Assembly: GCF_040719265.1 (NCBI RefSeq)
Contig: NZ_JBFDAH010000012.1
Location: 62,001 to 126,000, forward strand
Length of the DNA stretch: 64,000 nucleotides
Reading direction: 5' to 3'
Origin: Aliikangiella maris
GTDB lineage: Bacteria; Pseudomonadota; Gammaproteobacteria; Enterobacterales; Kangiellaceae
The notes beneath the pieces were generated by a model, which saw only the letters and a list, made by a program, of their open reading frames with translations, made no database searches and was not told the DNA's origin. Below are positions 59,689 through 64,000 of the stretch, one piece after another. Every line of letters starts with the position of its first letter. Position 1 is the stretch's first letter. A program made the position numbers and the translations under genes.

Positions 59689-61701
59689 TTGACTCAGGAA
59701 AAACGAATTTTATTGCTGGATAACAGACTGGCTAACCAGATCGCTGCCGGTGAAGTTGTCGAAAGGCCTGCCAGTGTTGTTAAAGAATTAGTCGAAAACT
59801 GTATTGATGCTGGAGCCAGTCGTATTGAAGTCGATATTGAGCGAGGTGGTGCTCGTTTAATTCGTATTATTGACAATGGCTGCGGCATTAATAAAGCCGA
59901 CTTAATGCTCGCCTTAACTCGGCATGCCACCAGTAAAATCAGTACTACCGAAGATTTAGCCAATATTCGCTCGCTGGGCTTTCGTGGTGAAGCACTGGCA
60001 AGTATCAGCGCAGTTTCCAGACTCACATTAACATCTCGTCAACATGGCAGCGAACAGGCATGGCAAGCGATAGCACAAGGACGAGACATGGCCGTTGAAA
60101 TTTTACCTGCGGCGGCAGCGCCTGGTACTCGTATTGAAGTGGCCGATTTGTTTTTTAATACACCTGCTCGGCAGAAATTTTTGCGTACAGAAAAAACAGA
60201 ATTTAATCATATTGAAGAAGTTGTTAAATCTCATGCTCTGGCAAACTTTCAAATTGCGTTTATGTTAAAGCACAATTTAAAAGTTATAAAGCGCATTCCT
60301 GCTTGTGGTGAGCCCAGTCAACAAGCGCTGAGAATAGCGGCTATTTGTGGTAAGCCTTTTATTGATAATGCGATACGGTTTAGTTGTCAGCACGATGTTT
60401 TAATGGTTGAAGGGTGGATTGGGCGCCCTGGATATCACCGTAGTGAATCTGATATTCAATATGTCTTTATCAACCGCAGGCCGGTTAAAGATAAGACTCT
60501 CAATCATGCTATTCGACAAGCCTATGAAGGGCTATTGCCTGCCGGGCGTATGGCAACGTATGTCATTTACCTAACCGTTGACCCCGCTCAGGTTGATGTC
60601 AATGTTCATCCAACTAAACACGAAGTGCGATTTAGTGAGCAGCGCCTGGTACATGATTTATTAGCAAAAAGCGTACGTGATGCATTAGTCGATGATAATC
60701 AGTCATTAGGCTTATTAGCGCAAGCGGATGATCAAGACGACAACAGACAAATAAATTTAAACCAATCTAACGCAAGTCCAATTGAAGATGCTGAAAAGCT
60801 AATTAAATCAGATGATAAAAAACGTGAATTATCGATGAAAAGTACCGCCTCAAATCTGGCTGGTCATTCGTCATGGCGAAATAATCATACGGCATCTGCT
60901 TATCGTTCACCTGCACATAAAGCGCAAAAAGCCGCTGTTAGCGAAACGGTTAAAAGCTATTTGGACCAATACTTTTCAACACTAGTAACGCATAAGCCGG
61001 CGACTAAACCTGCTTCATTAGCTGAAAACGACACCATAAACGAAGCTGAAAAAACAACACCATCAATGCAACTTGGGGCAACTCAGCAATTTGATAGAAA
61101 AAAAGATATTCAGTCAACACCAGTACAAGGATTGCAAGCTTCAAGTTCAGACTTTGCCTTGTGGCATCTTCAAGCGGACTATTGGATTTATAAACAGCCA
61201 GATAATTTATGGATTGTTAATGCGCGCCAATTATTGCTCTGGGTTGTTCGAGAAAACCAAAAAAAAGATAATGCTATAGAAACTGTTACTCTGCTTTTTC
61301 CGCAAAGTTTGCCATTAAACGATGACTTGCTGGAAGATTGTGCAGTTCACCAATTATTAGAAGAAATTGGATTTGATTTTAACATCAATCTTGAGCGACA
61401 AATCGTATTGCGAAAAATTCCTAACTGGTTAAAGTTTGTTGAAACATCCGTCTTAGTATCTCGATTATCTACTTGGTTACTGCAATTACAACTATCGAAA
61501 GCTGTCGATGAGAATCTACAGCAACTGGTGCAACTGACTTATGATAATTTACCAACAGATCTGGTTAAACAATTATTAGAAGATTGTCAATTGAGCGAGT
61601 CGGTACAAAATACCCCAGCAGATTTTGCTCATCTTGAAAATAGTGACAAGCCAATAATTAAAAAATTGGCGCTGGCCGATATTCGAGGATTATTTTCGTG
61701 A
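59689..61701 (+). CDS. mutL: DNA mismatch repair protein MutL
   Basis: This is a 670-residue matchmaker linking MutS to downstream repair factors. GHKL ATPase motifs are VENCIDAGASRIE, DNGCGI and GFRGEALASI. The N-terminal half (1-335) is strongly conserved, followed by a Gln/Ser/Lys-rich linker (about 345-480) and a C-terminal dimerisation domain. The endonuclease motif DQHA is not seen, as in E. coli MutL, which works with MutH. The TTG start sits six bases after a GGAG. miaA overlaps the stop by four bases (GTGA). Confidence 0.96.
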   Translation: MTQEKRILLLDNRLANQIAAGEVVERPASVVKELVENCIDAGASRIEVDIERGGARLIRIIDNGCGINKADLMLALTRHATSKISTTEDLANIRSLGFRGEALASISAVSRLTLTSRQHGSEQAWQAIAQGRDMAVEILPAAAAPGTRIEVADLFFNTPARQKFLRTEKTEFNHIEEVVKSHALANFQIAFMLKHNLKVIKRIPACGEPSQQALRIAAICGKPFIDNAIRFSCQHDVLMVEGWIGRPGYHRSESDIQYVFINRRPVKDKTLNHAIRQAYEGLLPAGRMATYVIYLTVDPAQVDVNVHPTKHEVRFSEQRLVHDLLAKSVRDALVDDNQSLGLLAQADDQDDNRQINLNQSNASPIEDAEKLIKSDDKKRELSMKSTASNLAGHSSWRNNHTASAYRSPAHKAQKAAVSETVKSYLDQYFSTLVTHKPATKPASLAENDTINEAEKTTPSMQLGATQQFDRKKDIQSTPVQGLQASSSDFALWHLQADYWIYKQPDNLWIVNARQLLLWVVRENQKKDNAIETVTLLFPQSLPLNDDLLEDCAVHQLLEEIGFDFNINLERQIVLRKIPNWLKFVETSVLVSRLSTWLLQLQLSKAVDENLQQLVQLTYDNLPTDLVKQLLEDCQLSESVQNTPADFAHLENSDKPIIKKLALADIRGLFS

Positions 61702-62708
61702 ATACGGAAATTAATCAACATAATAAAGCGATGGAGCAACAAGTATTGCCACAATTATTATATCCCCATTTACCGATTGTGTTTTTAATGGGGCCCACTG
61801 CCAGTGGTAAGACCGCATTAGCGATTGACTTGTATCAGACCGATTTGTTTGAAATTGTCAGTGTTGATTCGGCGATGGTTTATCGACAACTGAATATAGG
61901 TAGCGCAAAACCTACACTTGATGAGTTGGCTAGAGCGCCTCATCACCTCATTGATTTTGTTGACCCTGCGATTAGTTATTCGGCTGCAAACTTTGTTCAT
62001 GATGCTAAAAAGTTGATTAACGAAATCCACCAACGAGGCAAAACCCCTTTATTGACCGGGGGCACTATGCTGTATTTTAAAGCACTGCGTGATGGTCTGG
62101 CACAACTACCAGAGGCTGATGCATCCATGCGCGAGCACTTGCAACAACAATTACACCGTCAGGGGATTGAAGCATTGCATCAGCAACTAATGCAATGTGA
62201 TGCGGTAACTGCTAAACGTTTGCACCCCACCGATACACAGCGAATTCTGCGAGCATTAGAAGTTTTTTTCATTACACAAAAGCCATTGTCACAATGGCAC
62301 GCCGAACAACAAGATAATGTGTTACCAAATCCGTTATTGTCGATTGCCCTTGCCCCGGGGGATCGCAGTCAACTACATCGGCGCATCGCGCTCAGATTCG
62401 AACAAATGATGGCTCAGGGATTTTTGCAAGAAGTGACGCAGCTTTATGAGCGGCCCGATTTGTCAGCTGATTTACCCGCGATAAAGAGCGTTGGGTATCG
62501 GCAATTATGGCAATATTTGGCTGGAGAATTGACGTTAACTGAGGCAACGGAACGGGGAATTATAGCAACACGACAGTTGGCAAAACGTCAGTATACCTGG
62601 CTACGAAGTTGGTCAGAAGTACAATGGTTTGACCCATTGGTTGATACTGAACTAGCTGCGGCCAGACAACAAATTCTAACCTGGACAAAACATCATTGGC
62701 CTCACTGA
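61698..62708 (+). CDS. miaA: tRNA dimethylallyltransferase MiaA
   Basis: This is a 336-residue enzyme that prenylates A37 of tRNAs reading UNN codons. The P-loop GPTASGKTALAIDL, SVDSAMVYRQLNIGSAKP, GGTMLYFKAL and the C-terminal SVGYRQLWQYL and ATRQLAKRQYTWLRSW are typical. The GTG start is coupled to the mutL stop. In E. coli hfq follows; here the next gene is recQ, so hfq lies elsewhere. Confidence 0.96.
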   Translation: MNTEINQHNKAMEQQVLPQLLYPHLPIVFLMGPTASGKTALAIDLYQTDLFEIVSVDSAMVYRQLNIGSAKPTLDELARAPHHLIDFVDPAISYSAANFVHDAKKLINEIHQRGKTPLLTGGTMLYFKALRDGLAQLPEADASMREHLQQQLHRQGIEALHQQLMQCDAVTAKRLHPTDTQRILRALEVFFITQKPLSQWHAEQQDNVLPNPLLSIALAPGDRSQLHRRIALRFEQMMAQGFLQEVTQLYERPDLSADLPAIKSVGYRQLWQYLAGELTLTEATERGIIATRQLAKRQYTWLRSWSEVQWFDPLVDTELAAARQQILTWTKHHWPH

Positions 62709-62721
62709 AAAATAATAAACC

Positions 62722-62753
62722 GGAAATCTCTTAAAGTTATTTAAGAGATTTCC
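62722..62753 (+). terminator. Hairpin terminator after miaA
   Basis: A perfect 14-bp stem (62722-62735 with 62740-62753, GGAAATCTCTTAAA and its complement) with loop GTTA lies 13 bases after the miaA stop. A short pyrimidine run (TCTCCC) rather than a T tract follows, so termination may be partial. Confidence 0.6.
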
Positions 62754-62827
62754 TCTCCCAAGTACAATTTTGGCGAAGTAAAATAAATTCCTTGCTGTGC
62801 TCTGGGAATAAAAAGACGCATAAATAA

Positions 62828-64000
62828 ATGGATATTCAACAAGCAAAAAAACTACTCAAAGATTTATTTGGCTATCAAGCATTCAGACTCAATCAAGAAA
62901 ACATTATTCAGGCACTACTTGCCGGTCAAGATGTTTTAGCGTTAATGCCTACCGGTGGTGGAAAATCTCTGTGCTATCAGATTCCAGCTATTTTACGCGA
63001 TGGCACAGGTATTGTCGTTTCACCTTTAATTGCGCTGATGCAAGATCAGGTGGATGCCTTGAAGCTAAATGGCGTTGAAGCCGCCTATTTGAATTCCACG
63101 CTTACTGCTGGGGCTATTCAATCCATTAAACAGCAGTTATTGAATGGGCAACTTGATCTGTTGTATATAGCCCCTGAGCGCTTATTAACCGATGACATGT
63201 TGGACTTACTCAGCCAAGTGCCTATCAGCTTATTTGCCATTGATGAAGCGCATTGTGTCTCTCAATGGGGGCATGACTTTCGACCTGAATACCAGCAGCT
63301 TTATCTACTGACACAGCGTTTTCCAAATATCCCTCGCATTGCTTTAACGGCAACTGCCGATCAGGCCACGCGACACGAAATCAAGCAGCAGCTTGCGTTG
63401 AATAATGCGATACAATTTATCAATAGTTTTGATAGAAAAAATATACAGTACCACATTCAACAAAGTCATCAGGCTCGCGAGCAGTTGTGGCGCTTTATTG
63501 AGTGTTCATTTTCAGAAGATGCTGGAATTATTTATTGTTTTTCTCGTAAAAAAGTGGAGCAAGTCGCTGATTGGTTGACAACAAAAGGCCGAGTTGCTTT
63601 ACCTTATCATGCCGGGTTATCCACTGATGTACGCCAACAGAATCAACAGCGCTTTTTACGGGAACAAGGTATTATAATTGTCGCTACTATTGCTTTTGGT
63701 ATGGGTATTGACAAGCCTGATGTGCGATTTGTTGCGCATTTAAACTTACCAAAAAGTATTGAAGCTTATTATCAGGAAACTGGTCGAGCCGGACGCGATG
63801 GTAAACCGGCAACTGTATGGATGTCTTATCAATTACAGGATGTCGTGTTTTTACGTCAACTGGTGCGACAAAATGACACAGCAGAAAATTACCAGCGCAT
63901 CTCTCAGCAAAAGCTGGATGCCATGCTTGGTTTATGTGAACTGACCACTTGTCGTCGACAGGCGCTGTTGGCTTATTTTGGTGAACAGCTCGAACAACCA
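62828..64000 (+). CDS. recQ: ATP-dependent DNA helicase RecQ (3' end outside window)
   Basis: The first 391 codons of a RecQ-family 3'-5' helicase are present and the frame is open at the window edge. Motifs in order are FGYQAFRLNQENII (motif 0), MPTGGGKSLCYQIP (Walker A), VSPLIALMQDQV, DEAHCVSQWGHDFRPEY (Walker B and aromatic loop), ALTATA, and in the second lobe IYCFSRKKVE, ATIAFGMGIDKPDVRFV and YYQETGRAGRDG. The zinc-binding RQC region begins at the end (LCELTTCRRQALLAYF). The gene starts 119 bases after miaA. Confidence 0.96.
   Translation, partial: MDIQQAKKLLKDLFGYQAFRLNQENIIQALLAGQDVLALMPTGGGKSLCYQIPAILRDGTGIVVSPLIALMQDQVDALKLNGVEAAYLNSTLTAGAIQSIKQQLLNGQLDLLYIAPERLLTDDMLDLLSQVPISLFAIDEAHCVSQWGHDFRPEYQQLYLLTQRFPNIPRIALTATADQATRHEIKQQLALNNAIQFINSFDRKNIQYHIQQSHQAREQLWRFIECSFSEDAGIIYCFSRKKVEQVADWLTTKGRVALPYHAGLSTDVRQQNQQRFLREQGIIIVATIAFGMGIDKPDVRFVAHLNLPKSIEAYYQETGRAGRDGKPATVWMSYQLQDVVFLRQLVRQNDTAENYQRISQQKLDAMLGLCELTTCRRQALLAYFGEQLEQP

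Overview
This is a chromosomal window of a motile, AT-rich gammaproteobacterium with many cyclic-di-GMP proteins. The evidence is the conserved gammaproteobacterial gene order (tolC divergent from nudF-yqiB-cpdA-parE; orn-nnr-tsaE-amiB-mutL-miaA; efp with epmA and epmB), two-gene MotAB stators, a FimX-like protein, and a one-piece tmRNA with tag ANDDNYALAA. A Kangiellaceae/Oceanospirillales-like host fits, but that placement is an inference from memory of similar proteins.

Layout. Bases 1-8 kb hold a local c-di-GMP locus: a sigma-54 activator with a degenerate GGDEF domain, a REC-GGDEF-EAL protein, and a large periplasmic beta-propeller sensor fused to a diguanylate cyclase. A secreted subtilisin with a C-terminal TWNEG hexapeptide repeat follows at 8.2-9.9 kb.

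Bases 10.3-19.4 kb are accessory DNA ending exactly at the 3' end of ssrA. They look like two stacked modules. The first (10459-13376) is bounded by a 99/101-identical 101-bp direct repeat derived from a small HTH gene. It carries a higBA toxin-antitoxin pair that overlaps a decayed primase-helicase gene of the TOTE-conflict type. The second (about 13.5-19.3 kb) is bounded by copies of the ssrA terminator plus the last bases of tmRNA. It carries a LysR-controlled redox/detoxification cassette: glutaredoxin, glutathione transferase, MAPEG protein, a PNPOx-ferredoxin reductase fusion, an NrtS-like protein and a ChrR-like cupin. No integrase is visible.

Bases 19.8-31 kb: a PP2C phosphatase, an FHA protein and a membrane Ser/Thr kinase with a HAMP domain form a phospho-signalling operon. 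Next come rnfH-ratA-LysM lipoprotein-smpB, then tolC with a potentially structured leader, and nudF-yqiB-cpdA. Bases 31-45 kb: parE and parC, an HDOD protein, PAS-GGDEF, REC-CheC, the smp/serB divergent pair, a FimX-like protein and a PilZ protein. Bases 45-64 kb: a candidate structured small RNA, the EF-P lysylation genes, psd, motAB translationally overlapped by a GGDEF-EAL protein, rsgA, orn, and the nnr-tsaE-amiB-mutL-miaA operon. A recQ gene runs off the right edge.

How it fits together: seven proteins make, break or bind c-di-GMP, and they sit next to motility and pilus functions, so the window is rich in surface/motility decision making. The ssrA locus serves as the integration hot spot. 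No tRNA or rRNA gene, CRISPR array or intact transposase was recognised.
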